A stretch of DNA of 64,000 nucleotides from an uncultured Eubacterium sp. (GTDB lineage Bacteria; Bacillota; Clostridia; Lachnospirales; Lachnospiraceae), in contig CAUCXT010000013.1 in NCBI GenBank assembly GCA_958446835.1, positions 7,765 through 71,764 on the forward strand. The letters run 5' to 3'. The translations under genes and the position numbers were made by a program. Of the stretch, positions 35,809 through 44,008 are shown piece after piece. Position 1 is the stretch's first letter. Every line of letters begins with the position of its first letter. The notes beneath the pieces are model-generated. The model was given only the letters and a program-made list of their open reading frames with translations, had not been told where the DNA came from and ran no database searches.

Positions 35809-38800
35809 ATGGACAGAGCTGATGTGATTCATAATAGAATTGAAAAGACTATGGATGGCAATGCCGCGGCTGCGCATGTAGCCTATGCATTTACACAGGT
35901 GGCACCGATATACCCGATCACGCCGTCATCGCCGATGGCAGAAATCATCGATGAGTGGGCGGTTGAAGGAAGGGAGAACCTTTTCGGGGAGACGGTGAAG
36001 GTGGTGGAAATGCAGTCTGAGGCGGGAGCGGCGGCGACACTTCACGGAACCTTAAGTGCAGGGGTCCTTGCGACAACTTTTACAGCTTCGCAGGGGCTCC
36101 TTTTAATGCTTCCGAATATATACAAGGTTGCGGGAGAGCTTCTTCCGGGCGTGTTTCATGTGGCGGCGCGCACAGTGGCTTCACATGCGCTGTCCATATT
36201 CGGCGACCATTCCGATGTGTACGCGTGCAGGCAGTCGGGCGTGGCAATGCTTGCCAGTGGCAGTGTGCAGGAGGTCATGGACTTAGCGGCGGTGGCACAT
36301 CTTTCGGCGATAAAGGGAAGGGTGCCGTTCATCCATTTTTTTGACGGCTTTCGGACATCGCATGAGGTTAAGAAGATTAAGCTGTGGGACTACGATGAAC
36401 TTAAAAGCATGCTGGACATGGACGCACTTGAAGCGTTCAGGGAGAGAGGGCTTGACCCGGAGCATGCATTCATGGCGGGGGCGGCGCAGAATCCCGATAT
36501 ATTTTTTCAGGTTCGCGAGGCGGCGAACAATTATTATACACAGCTTATAGATGTGGTGTGTGGATATTTTGATGAAGTGAACAAAAGACTGGGGACAAAC
36601 TATGGGCTTTTTGATTATTACGGAAGCAGACAGGCAACCCATGTAATCGTAGCGATGGGCTCTGTCACACAGACTATAGAGGAGGTATGCGATTTCATCA
36701 ATTCGTATACCGGGACGCAGAAGTCGGAGGCGCAGGTTGGACTGGTCAAGGTACATCTGTACCGCCCATTTTCGGTAGAGCATTTCCTGAAATGTATTCC
36801 CGATACCGTGGAACAGATAACAGTGCTTGACAGGACTAAGGAGGCAGGAAGTGTCGGGGAGCCGCTTTTTGTTGACGTGATTGCCGCGCTTAAGGGCAGC
36901 AGATATGAGAATGTGCCTGTATATGGGGGAAGATACGGTCTAAGCTCCAAGGATACAACGCCGGAGCAGATTATGTCCGTGTACGCCAACCACGTTAAGC
37001 GCAGATTTACGATAGGGATAGAGGATGATGTGACAGGACTTTCGCTCAACCCGAAGCTTGGTGTGATGAGCTATATAGGACATTATGAGCTGCCGGACCT
37101 TGACAGGGCTGCATTAGGTTGTGTGTTCTGGGGACTTGGCGGTGACGGAACCATAGGTGCGAACAAAAATTCAATAAAGATAATCGGAAACAATACCGAT
37201 TTGCAGGTTCAGGGATATTTTTCATACGATTCCAAAAAATCGGGCGGCGTGACGGTGTCACATCTTCGTTTCGGCAAAAATGATATCCGTTCTGCATATC
37301 TTGTCCGGCGACCTGATTTTGTCGCATGCCATAATCAGAGCTATATCCTCAAGTACGATATGCTCTCAAGGATAAAGCAGGGCGGCGTATTTCTGCTCAA
37401 CTGCGACTGGGAAAAGGATGAGTTAGAAAGCAAGCTCCCCGATTCCATAAAGCATGCACTGGCAGTCAAAAAGCTTGATTTCTATATAATCAACGCGGTA
37501 AAAATCGGAAAGGAAATCGGCATAAACGGCAAGATAAACACTATTTTGCAGTCGGCTTTCTTTAAGATTGTGTGTGACAGGTACGCCGACCGGTACGGGC
37601 TTATGAGCTACAAAAAGGCGGTATCATATATGAAGTCTGCCGCGAAGAGTTCGTACGCGGTCAAGGGCGAGAAGATTGTTGAGATGAATTACAGGGCAAT
37701 TGAGCTTGGCGGAGAAAATATTGAGCGTGTTGAGGTTCCGAAATGCTGGGAGGAATGTCCAGATAAGCTTGAAAAAAGGCCTGCGACAGCGTTCAGCGAC
37801 AGACAGTGTGTAGAGGAGTATGTCGAGAATATTCAGTATAAGGTAAATGCGCAGGAGGGCGATGAGCTTCCGGTGTCAACCTTCCTTCCGTATGTTGACG
37901 GAAGGCAGCCTTCGGGAACTGCGGCGCATGAGAAGAGAGATTTTGCCGTGGAGCTTCCGGAGTGGGTGGCTGAGAACTGTATTCAGTGTAACCGCTGCTC
38001 CTACGTGTGCCCTCATGCCGTTATACGTCCCGCTGTTCTTGACGATGACGAAATTCATGCACAGCACAGTGAAGCCGGCACAACAGGAGACATGCAGAAT
38101 ACACATACGGATATACCATGTGTAAAAATGAACGCCATGCCGGACAAGCACTTTGCAATAGTCATTTCGTCGCGTGACTGTACCGGGTGCGGCTCTTGTG
38201 CGGGAGTCTGTCCGGGCATGAATGGCAATAAGGCTCTGGTGATGACACCGGTGGAGGAATATGACAAGCAGAGGCACCAGAGGGAATTTGATTACGCGCA
38301 GACACTTTCCGATAAGCCGGAAGTAATGGAGAAGTTTAAGGTGGGAACTGTCAAGGGAAGCCAGTTTAGGAAGCCTCTCATGGAATTTTCGGGGGCATGT
38401 GCAGGCTGCGGTGAGACGCCGTACGCCAAGCTTGCTACACAGCTTTTTGGCGAGAGAATGTATATCGCCAACGCCACAGGCTGTACGTCAATCTGGGCAA
38501 ATTCAACGCCCGCCACAGCGTATACGGCTTATAAGGACGGAAGAGGTCCTGCGTGGAGTAATTCGCTTTTTGAGGACGCGGCGGAATTTGGTTATGGAAT
38601 ATACTGGGCTGAGCAGGTAAAGACACAGATGAAATATAATTTTCAGAAGGATAAAAGCAAGGCACGGGTAGCGGCAGCACAGATGTCCGGAAGTAATATC
38701 ATTGCCAATGATACCGGTGAAGATATATGTGAAGCAGAAAAGCTTGAGGATGATGTAACTGGAAAGGGTAAAAGAAGGTCGGTATGGATATTCGGCGGTG

Positions 38801-39327
38801 ACGGCTGGGCGTATGATATCGGCTATGGCGGACTTGACCACATTCTTGCAAGCGGTGAGAATATCAATATTCTCGTGTTCGACACGGAGGTGTACTCCAA
38901 CACAGGAGGGCAGGCGTCCAAGGCTACACCAAAGGGAGCCTATGCGCGTTTTGCCGCGGATGGAAAACGCACGCCTAAGAAGAAGCTTGCCAGGATGGCG
39001 ATGACGTACGGAAACGTGTATGTTGCACAGGTCGCAATGGGAGCCGATTATGAGCAGACTGTCAAGGCATTTACGGAGGCGGAGAGCTACAACGGACCAT
39101 CGCTAATCATAGCCTACTGCACCTGCATAGCCCACGGAATAAAGGCGGGGATGGGAAGCTCACAGGCGGAGGAGCTAAAGGCTGTTTCGGCAGGATACTG
39201 GAGCCTTTTCCGCTACAATCCGGCGCTGGCAGAACAGGGAGAAAATCCGCTTATTATTGACAGCAAGGAGCCGACGATTTCTTATGAGGAGTTTTTGGCG
39301 GGGGAGATAAGGTATAGACGAAGATAG
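35809..39327 (+). CDS. nifJ: Pyruvate:ferredoxin (flavodoxin) oxidoreductase
   Basis: The 1172-aa single-chain enzyme cleaves pyruvate with CoA to acetyl-CoA, CO2 and reduced ferredoxin. Domains in order are an N-terminal substrate and TPP-pyrimidine domain (YPITPSSPMAEIIDEW), gamma (GCVFWGLGGDGTIGANKNSIKII), a two-[4Fe-4S] ferredoxin domain with CIQCNRCSYVCP (about 724-735) and CTGCGSCAGVCP (about 792-803), and a TPP-pyrophosphate domain with CAGCGETP, GDGWAYDIGYGG and DTEVYSNTGGQASK. About 30 extra residues (EIHAQHSEAGTTGD region) separate the two cluster motifs. GGAGG precedes ATG. A strong terminator follows. Confidence 0.95.
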   Translation: MDRADVIHNRIEKTMDGNAAAAHVAYAFTQVAPIYPITPSSPMAEIIDEWAVEGRENLFGETVKVVEMQSEAGAAATLHGTLSAGVLATTFTASQGLLLMLPNIYKVAGELLPGVFHVAARTVASHALSIFGDHSDVYACRQSGVAMLASGSVQEVMDLAAVAHLSAIKGRVPFIHFFDGFRTSHEVKKIKLWDYDELKSMLDMDALEAFRERGLDPEHAFMAGAAQNPDIFFQVREAANNYYTQLIDVVCGYFDEVNKRLGTNYGLFDYYGSRQATHVIVAMGSVTQTIEEVCDFINSYTGTQKSEAQVGLVKVHLYRPFSVEHFLKCIPDTVEQITVLDRTKEAGSVGEPLFVDVIAALKGSRYENVPVYGGRYGLSSKDTTPEQIMSVYANHVKRRFTIGIEDDVTGLSLNPKLGVMSYIGHYELPDLDRAALGCVFWGLGGDGTIGANKNSIKIIGNNTDLQVQGYFSYDSKKSGGVTVSHLRFGKNDIRSAYLVRRPDFVACHNQSYILKYDMLSRIKQGGVFLLNCDWEKDELESKLPDSIKHALAVKKLDFYIINAVKIGKEIGINGKINTILQSAFFKIVCDRYADRYGLMSYKKAVSYMKSAAKSSYAVKGEKIVEMNYRAIELGGENIERVEVPKCWEECPDKLEKRPATAFSDRQCVEEYVENIQYKVNAQEGDELPVSTFLPYVDGRQPSGTAAHEKRDFAVELPEWVAENCIQCNRCSYVCPHAVIRPAVLDDDEIHAQHSEAGTTGDMQNTHTDIPCVKMNAMPDKHFAIVISSRDCTGCGSCAGVCPGMNGNKALVMTPVEEYDKQRHQREFDYAQTLSDKPEVMEKFKVGTVKGSQFRKPLMEFSGACAGCGETPYAKLATQLFGERMYIANATGCTSIWANSTPATAYTAYKDGRGPAWSNSLFEDAAEFGYGIYWAEQVKTQMKYNFQKDKSKARVAAAQMSGSNIIANDTGEDICEAEKLEDDVTGKGKRRSVWIFGGDGWAYDIGYGGLDHILASGENINILVFDTEVYSNTGGQASKATPKGAYARFAADGKRTPKKKLARMAMTYGNVYVAQVAMGADYEQTVKAFTEAESYNGPSLIIAYCTCIAHGIKAGMGSSQAEELKAVSAGYWSLFRYNPALAEQGENPLIIDSKEPTISYEEFLAGEIRYRRR

Positions 39328-39343
39328 TTCGGGACTTATATAA

Positions 39344-39393
39344 AAAACATCCCATCATCGATAAGCAGGCGGCTTATGGTGATGGGATGTTTT
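39344..39393 (+). terminator. Intrinsic terminator after the PFOR gene
   Basis: The outer arms are AAAACATCCCATCA (39344-39357) and its complement (39380-39393), with an inner ATAAGC/GCTTAT pair (39361-39366, 39372-39377), then TTTATTT. The A/T flanks make it usable from both strands, so it also serves the minus-strand oppA remnant. Confidence 0.85.
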
Positions 39394-39443
39394 ATTTAAT
39401 TAAGTCCGGATATAATTTTTAAATACTTAAAATATTTAATATA

Positions 39444-40724
39444 TTATTTTCCGAGCTGCATATCGTTGTTACCTGAATCAGATGTGAAAATCTCAAGCAT
39501 GTTGATAGGGTCATTGTAATCTGCTAACCAACCCTCACGGCACATACCGGAGTAGTTACCTGACTTACGGTCTGCAAGGAATACATTCCAGTCTTCCTGC
39601 TTGATAGTAACTTCGATACCAAGGATTGAGAGGTCTGCCTGAATTGACTCAGCAACTGCAACGTGGCCTGTTGATGTGTTTGTAAGGTACTCGAATCCAA
39701 GAGCCGGGCTGATTGCATAAGAACCATCGCCGTTCTCTGTGAATGTGTAGCCTGCATTCTCAAGAAGAGCCTTAGCCTCTTCAACCATATCTGCACCTGT
39801 CTTTGTTGCGTCATAGTAGGACTTGTTGTGGAACTCACCACCGTTGCCGTCTGCCATTCCAAGAGGAACGAATGCATCTGCAAGCTGCTGACCTGTCTGA
39901 CCTACTGTATCAACAATGTACTGACGGTCAATGAGTAAGCTGATAGCATGACGCATATCTGCTGCCTGCTGAACAGTCTTGCCTGCGAACATATCAGAGT
40001 TTACATTGAAACCTGCGTAGTATGTACCAAGGTTGTCAACAATGTGGAACTCAGGGTTGCTAAGAAGAGACTGAATCTCATCGTTAGGAACTGTATCGGC
40101 GAAATCAAGGTCACCGCTGTTGTATGCTGCATAGATGGCAGTATCGTCATCTGAAAGCATGAACTCAAGTGTATCCATTGTAACCTTATCTGCATCGTAG
40201 TAGTTATCGTTCTTTACATATACCATGCTCTCATTGTGGTTCCAGGTCTGAAGTGTGAAAGCACCGTTAGATACGAAGCCTGCCTCCTGAGCCCATGCAC
40301 CAGGATTAGTTCCATCAGGGTTAGCTGCTTCAACATCTGCCTGATATACAGGGTAGAATGTAGGGAATGCAGTTAAGTCAATGAAGTATGCACAAGGTGC
40401 AACAAGCTTAACTGTGAGTGTATAATCATCTGTTGCTTCAACTGCGAGTGAACCATCAGCGTTACGCTCCATTACATCAAAGAGGTAGCTGTAGTCTGCT
40501 GCTGTCTCATCAGCGACAACTCTGTTCCAGCTATATACGAAATCGTTAGCTGTAACTTCCTCGCCGTTGCTCCACTTAGATTCTCTTAAGTGGAATGTAT
40601 ACTCTGTGCCATAAAATTCTTTTAAATATGTACTTTCCCACGTTACATCACTCCTGTTAATCTGACACAAAAACATTTTATCATGCTTACTTAGCAATAT
40701 GGCATAGCAATGATTTAATATCAC
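39444..40724 (-). pseudogene. oppA-type peptide-binding protein remnant, truncated at both ends
   Basis: Homology to family 5 solute-binding proteins runs from EYTFHLRESKWSNGEEVTANDFVYSW through REGWLADYNDPINMLEIFTSDSGNND and then stops abruptly at a TAA. Missing are the signal peptide with lipobox, the first 80-100 residues of the fold and the last 100 or so. The first ~30 encoded residues (MILNHCYAILLSKHDK) look like translated non-coding sequence. Codon use is biased as in a highly expressed gene, so the fragment derives from an active oppA. No opp permease or ATPase is nearby. A secreted product is not expected. Confidence 0.75.
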
Positions 40725-40760
40725 AATATAACTTTAACTTACTAAAGCAATATTCTGGTA

Positions 40761-40841
40761 AAAAAAGGCACTGATTACCAATCAGTACCCCATTGCACCA
40801 AACTTAATAAAATATGATAAATGACTTGAGTTCATTTTGTT
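40761..40841 (-). ncRNA. Candidate short leader RNA / sRNA ahead of the oppA remnant
   Basis: The span runs from the predicted start (about 40841) to the terminator U-run. It includes a 17-codon frame beginning at ATG 40835-40833 (MNSSHLSYFIKFGAMGY) whose stop TGA falls in the terminator stem. No ribosome site is visible, so it may be a leader peptide, a leaderless ORF or chance. Confidence 0.3.
40767..40790 (-). terminator. Terminator hairpin upstream of the oppA remnant
   Basis: Arms ACTGATT (40770-40776) and AATCAGT (40780-40786) are extended by GG/CC. On the minus strand a run of seven T follows. It lies about 50 bases downstream of the minus promoter at 40848-40876, so that promoter makes a short terminated RNA. 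Confidence 0.65.
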
Positions 40842-40847
40842 TTTACG

Positions 40848-40876
40848 AATATACTACGCAATATTTATAATGTCAA
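40848..40876 (-). promoter_or_regulatory. Strong orphan promoter upstream of the oppA remnant
   Basis: On the minus strand: TTGACA (40876-40871), a 17-base spacer and TATATT (40853-40848). Within the 387-bp gap 40725-41111 I see only this promoter, the terminator at 40767-40790 and the one at 40940-40963. Confidence 0.6.
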
Positions 40877-40939
40877 TACAAAAATTGATTTTTTTTAAGT
40901 ATGTATTAGAAATAGAACATAGAAAGAATATAGAAAACA

Positions 40940-40963
40940 AAACGCACCCATAAGGGTGCGTTT
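40940..40963 (-). terminator. Terminator of the minus-strand MerR gene
   Basis: Perfect 10-bp arms AAACGCACCC (40940-40949) and GGGTGCGTTT (40954-40963) enclose an ATAA loop. T-rich sequence follows on the minus strand. Confidence 0.7.
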
Positions 40964-41111
40964 CGCTAAATAAAAAGTATGAAGGATGAAAGTGGGCTAT
41001 ATAATATTCAAAGTGTCGATACGATAAAATATTATATCGACAGAAAATGTCAAAAAATAACTGTACTAACGAACTACAACTATGATTATATAGGTTAGTG
41101 TAGGACTAATG

Positions 41112-41921
41112 TCAAGAGTTTTTTTTATTTTTTATAGGAAAATATATATTGTAGTAATCTGATATCTCATCACCGGATGGTATGGAATACATGTAAAATG
41201 CATAATAACAGTCTGTGTAGGCATAACCATGCGAGGTGCAGAAATCCTTAAGCGAATTAATATCTATGTCGAGAATACCATTTTCATGTCCGGTGGTGGT
41301 TGTGCACACACACTCGCAGCTCTCAACAACAGGATATTCAGAAATAGGTCTGTCGATAGGTGCAACATTGGTAAGGTTCTCCCATACAACATAAGACATA
41401 TATCTTAAGGTGATATCATTGTCATCAAAGAAATATCTGTAGCCTATATTTCCGTATGAGAAGATAGACAGGCTCAACAGGGGGTTAATCTTATGAAATT
41501 CAGTGTCTGCATTGAGCTTCTCAAACACGGTATAACCGCGCGGCATGGTGTCAATTCTCAATTTGCCATGATTCTCAGATATATCTTTTACAATATTTTT
41601 AAATGAAGTTAACCGTTCTATCTTGGTTGTGAGCTGTGCAATCTGATTACGGTTCTGTTCGATGAGGTCTTCAAAGGTAGCCTGTACATCGTCAAAGCTT
41701 GAGGAGGTAAGCAGAGCACGGATTTCGGGTATACTCACGCCAAGCTTTCTGTAAAAGGCGATGAATGTCAGCAGTCTTACCTGTGATGTGTCGTAATAAC
41801 GGTAGTTGTTATACTCATTCCTTTTGGGCTTGATAAGTCCTTCCTTCTCATATAGCCTGATGGCGTCCGTTGTTATCCCCAGCATTTTCGCTGTCTGTGA
41901 TATTGAAAATTTCTTTTCCAT
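41112..41921 (-). CDS. MerR-family regulator with effector-binding domain (BmrR-like)
   Basis: The N-terminal MerR winged helix (FSISQTAKMLGITTDAIRLYEKEGLIKPKRNEYNNYRYY) is followed by a coiled coil (DLIEQNRNQIAQLTTKIERL). A 150-residue C-terminal domain with aromatic- and cysteine-containing strands resembles GyrI-like ligand-binding domains. There is no metal-site cysteine set, so a small organic ligand is more likely than a metal. AGGAA precedes ATG. It is divergent from sdaAB, with a shared 190-bp region, so control of serine dehydratase is possible but unproven. Confidence 0.8.
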   Translation of the reverse strand: MEKKFSISQTAKMLGITTDAIRLYEKEGLIKPKRNEYNNYRYYDTSQVRLLTFIAFYRKLGVSIPEIRALLTSSSFDDVQATFEDLIEQNRNQIAQLTTKIERLTSFKNIVKDISENHGKLRIDTMPRGYTVFEKLNADTEFHKINPLLSLSIFSYGNIGYRYFFDDNDITLRYMSYVVWENLTNVAPIDRPISEYPVVESCECVCTTTTGHENGILDIDINSLKDFCTSHGYAYTDCYYAFYMYSIPSGDEISDYYNIYFPIKNKKNS

Positions 41922-41939
41922 TGTTTCCTCATAAAATTC

Positions 41940-41955
41940 ATGTAATTGCTTACAT
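41940..41955. promoter_or_regulatory. Palindrome at the MerR promoter, probable operator
   Basis: ATGTAA-TTGC-TTACAT is a perfect 6+4+6 palindrome just upstream of the merR start and touching the -10 box of its promoter. Confidence 0.5.
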
Positions 41956-41982
41956 TATATATTATGAATTTGTAAATGTCTA
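41954..41982 (-). promoter_or_regulatory. Promoter of the minus-strand MerR gene
   Basis: On the minus strand: TAGACA (41982-41977), a 17-base spacer and TATAAT (41959-41954). Confidence 0.6.
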
Positions 41983-42058
41983 TTATAAAATATGATTATT
42001 TAATATATTTAAGTTATAATTTGATTTTTTATCCATTATTATGTGAGAATAACTTGTA

Positions 42059-42086
42059 TTGTAACTTAGCATGGTGTTATTATAAT
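42059..42086 (+). promoter_or_regulatory. Promoter of sdaAB-sdaAA
   Basis: TTGTAA (42059-42064), a 16-base spacer and TATAAT (42081-42086), giving a leader of about 23 bases. Confidence 0.6.
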
Positions 42087-42115
42087 TATATTTACATTTG
42101 AAATGGAGAAAACTT

Positions 42116-42796
42116 ATGAATCTTATAGATATTGTAGGCCCTGTGATGGTAGGACCGTCAAGTTCGCATACTGCGGGAGCGGTGAGGATAGGGCTTATTT
42201 CGAGAAGGCTCTTAGGTGAGCCGGTCGCTGAGGCTAGAATTTATATGCATGGTTCCTTTGCGGCTACCGGAAAGGGGCATGGAACAGACAGAGCACTTGT
42301 TGCCGGTCTTTTAGGTATGCAGGTTGACGATGAGAGAATACCGATGAGCTTTAAATATGCTGCCGATAGGAATATGGTATATTCCTTTCATACCATAGAA
42401 CTGGTGGAGGCACATCCTAACTCAGTTAAGCTTGAGCTTACAGGTGTTGCGGGAAAGCAGCTTGAGATAGTTGCGGCATCCGTAGGCGGAGGGCAGATTC
42501 AGATATGTGAGATTGATGGACTCACCGCCAATTTTGCCGGTAATTATCCGACGTTAGTTGTGCATAATCAGGATCAGCCGGGGCATGTTATGTGCGTGAC
42601 AACGCTTCTTGCACACAGGTCAATCAATATAGCTACCATGCAGCTTTTCAGAGATGCAAGAGGCGGGTATGCTGTTATGGTTGTTGAGTGTGATCAGGAG
42701 ATACCGGATGAGGCTATTGACTGGCTCAGACGTCAGGAGGGTATCATAAAGGTAACTTATTTGAGCAAAACAGGTATGGAGGATTGTGATGTATAA
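42116..42796 (+). CDS. sdaAB: L-serine ammonia-lyase, beta subunit
   Basis: The 226-aa protein begins with the diagnostic MNLIDIVGPVMVGPSSSHTAGAVRIG and ends in an ACT-like regulatory domain (NYPTLVVHNQDQPGHVMCVTTLLAHRSINIATMQLFR). With SdaAA it forms the Fe-S serine dehydratase that converts L-serine to pyruvate and ammonia. ATG 42116 follows GGAGAA by 5 bases. It overlaps sdaAA by 8 bases. Confidence 0.93.
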   Translation: MNLIDIVGPVMVGPSSSHTAGAVRIGLISRRLLGEPVAEARIYMHGSFAATGKGHGTDRALVAGLLGMQVDDERIPMSFKYAADRNMVYSFHTIELVEAHPNSVKLELTGVAGKQLEIVAASVGGGQIQICEIDGLTANFAGNYPTLVVHNQDQPGHVMCVTTLLAHRSINIATMQLFRDARGGYAVMVVECDQEIPDEAIDWLRRQEGIIKVTYLSKTGMEDCDV

Positions 42797-43679
42797 GTCA
42801 TTGGCTGAGATTGTTGAAGCGGAGAAAATGTCGGGAAAGAGCTTCTGGCAGGTTGTGTTGGAGGATGATATAAAGGAGCAGGGGATTACCTTCAATGAAG
42901 GCTTTGCACAGATGAAGGGCATGTACCTTGCGATGAAGCATGCGGACAAGGTATATGACGATAAATTACGTTCGGCAAGCGGAATGGTAGGAACCGATGG
43001 TGGCAGACTTGAAAAGGCAAGGCTTGCGGGAGGCAGTATATGCGGTGATTTTATAATGAAGGTTCTCGAAAAAGCCGTCAAGATGGGCGAATCAAACGCT
43101 TGCATGAAAAGGATAGTTGCAGCCCCTACTGCAGGTTCCTGCGGCGTTATTCCAGCTGTACTTATTTCTATGGAAGAGGAATATGGATATTCAGATGATG
43201 AGATAACCAAGGGACTTATCGCAGCGGCAGGTATCGGTGGGGTGATAGCTCAGAGGGCATTCCTTGCCGGAGCTGCCGGGGGATGTCAGGCAGAGATCGG
43301 TTCTGCCTCAGCAATGGCTGCCGGAGCTGCTGTATGTCTTAGAGGTGGAGATGGACAGCAGATTATACAGGCTGCTGCCATGGCACTTAAGAATCTTTTA
43401 GGACTTGCATGTGACCCTGTTGGAGGTCTTGTGGAGGTTCCATGCGTGAAGAGAAATACTATAGGAGCAGTAGGTGCGCTCACTGCGGCGGATATGGCTC
43501 TTGCCGGCGTGTACAGCAGAATTGTACCTGATGAAGTAATAGATGCAATGAGAAATATAGGCATAGCAATGCCGGCATGTATAAAGGAAACAGGAAGCGG
43601 TGGGCTGGCTGTGACACCATGTGCGAAGAGTATGATGCAGGAGCTTGAAAAGAAGGAAACTGTTGCGGAGAATTGTTGA
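42789..43679 (+). CDS. sdaAA: L-serine ammonia-lyase, iron-sulfur alpha subunit
   Basis: The 296-aa catalytic subunit carries APTAGSCGVIPAVL, GGCQAEIGSASAMAAGA and LACDPVGGLVEVPCVKRN, whose cysteines ligate the oxygen-sensitive [4Fe-4S] cluster. GGAGG (42778-42782) lies 6 bases before ATG 42789, inside the end of sdaAB, so the subunits are translationally coupled. The pyruvate formed can feed PFOR, encoded 3.5 kb upstream. Confidence 0.93.
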   Translation: MYKSLAEIVEAEKMSGKSFWQVVLEDDIKEQGITFNEGFAQMKGMYLAMKHADKVYDDKLRSASGMVGTDGGRLEKARLAGGSICGDFIMKVLEKAVKMGESNACMKRIVAAPTAGSCGVIPAVLISMEEEYGYSDDEITKGLIAAAGIGGVIAQRAFLAGAAGGCQAEIGSASAMAAGAAVCLRGGDGQQIIQAAAMALKNLLGLACDPVGGLVEVPCVKRNTIGAVGALTAADMALAGVYSRIVPDEVIDAMRNIGIAMPACIKETGSGGLAVTPCAKSMMQELEKKETVAENC

Positions 43680-43769
43680 ATAGATTGTAAGAACAGCTGA
43701 TTGGGAGGCTTCTAAGTCTGCGTGGACTTGTGCGTGAATCCGGATGTAAATTTTTAATAAAAGAAAATG

Positions 43770-43823
43770 GTTCGCAATACCTTAATCAATATGTATACGG
43801 ATGAGATATTGCGGGCTTTTTTT
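43770..43823 (+). terminator. Terminator after sdaAA
   Basis: CGCAATA (43773-43779) pairs with TATTGCG (43807-43813), extended by wobbles to a 10-bp stem, then GGCTTTTTTT. The 329-bp gap 43680-44008 otherwise contains the repeat array at 43851-43918 and the -10 box at 43939. Confidence 0.6.
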
Positions 43824-43850
43824 CTGCTATCAATTATGTTAAGAAATAGT

Positions 43851-43944
43851 GTAACAACTTTAACAAAAAAGTAACAATAATTAACTTTGATGTAACAAAG
43901 TTTAAAACAAATGTAACATATATTTTCAGAGTATGTGATACCAT
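43851..43944 (+). promoter_or_regulatory. Pho-box-like direct-repeat array and promoter of the MBOAT-SGNH operon
   Basis: AACA/AACT cores recur at 43853, 43862, 43873, 43883, 43894, about 43905 and 43915, a period near 10.5 bases. Four copies are GTAACA (43851, 43871, 43892, 43913). An extended -10, TGATACCAT (TACCAT 43939-43944), follows at 20 bases with no good -35. This is the arrangement of promoters activated by PhoP/PhoB-type OmpR-family regulators. Confidence 0.6.
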
Positions 43945-44008
43945 ATATTTATGAAGGGCTTAAAATTATTGAGCTTTTATTTAACACAGATAAAGGGGCA
44001 GCGGGGGT

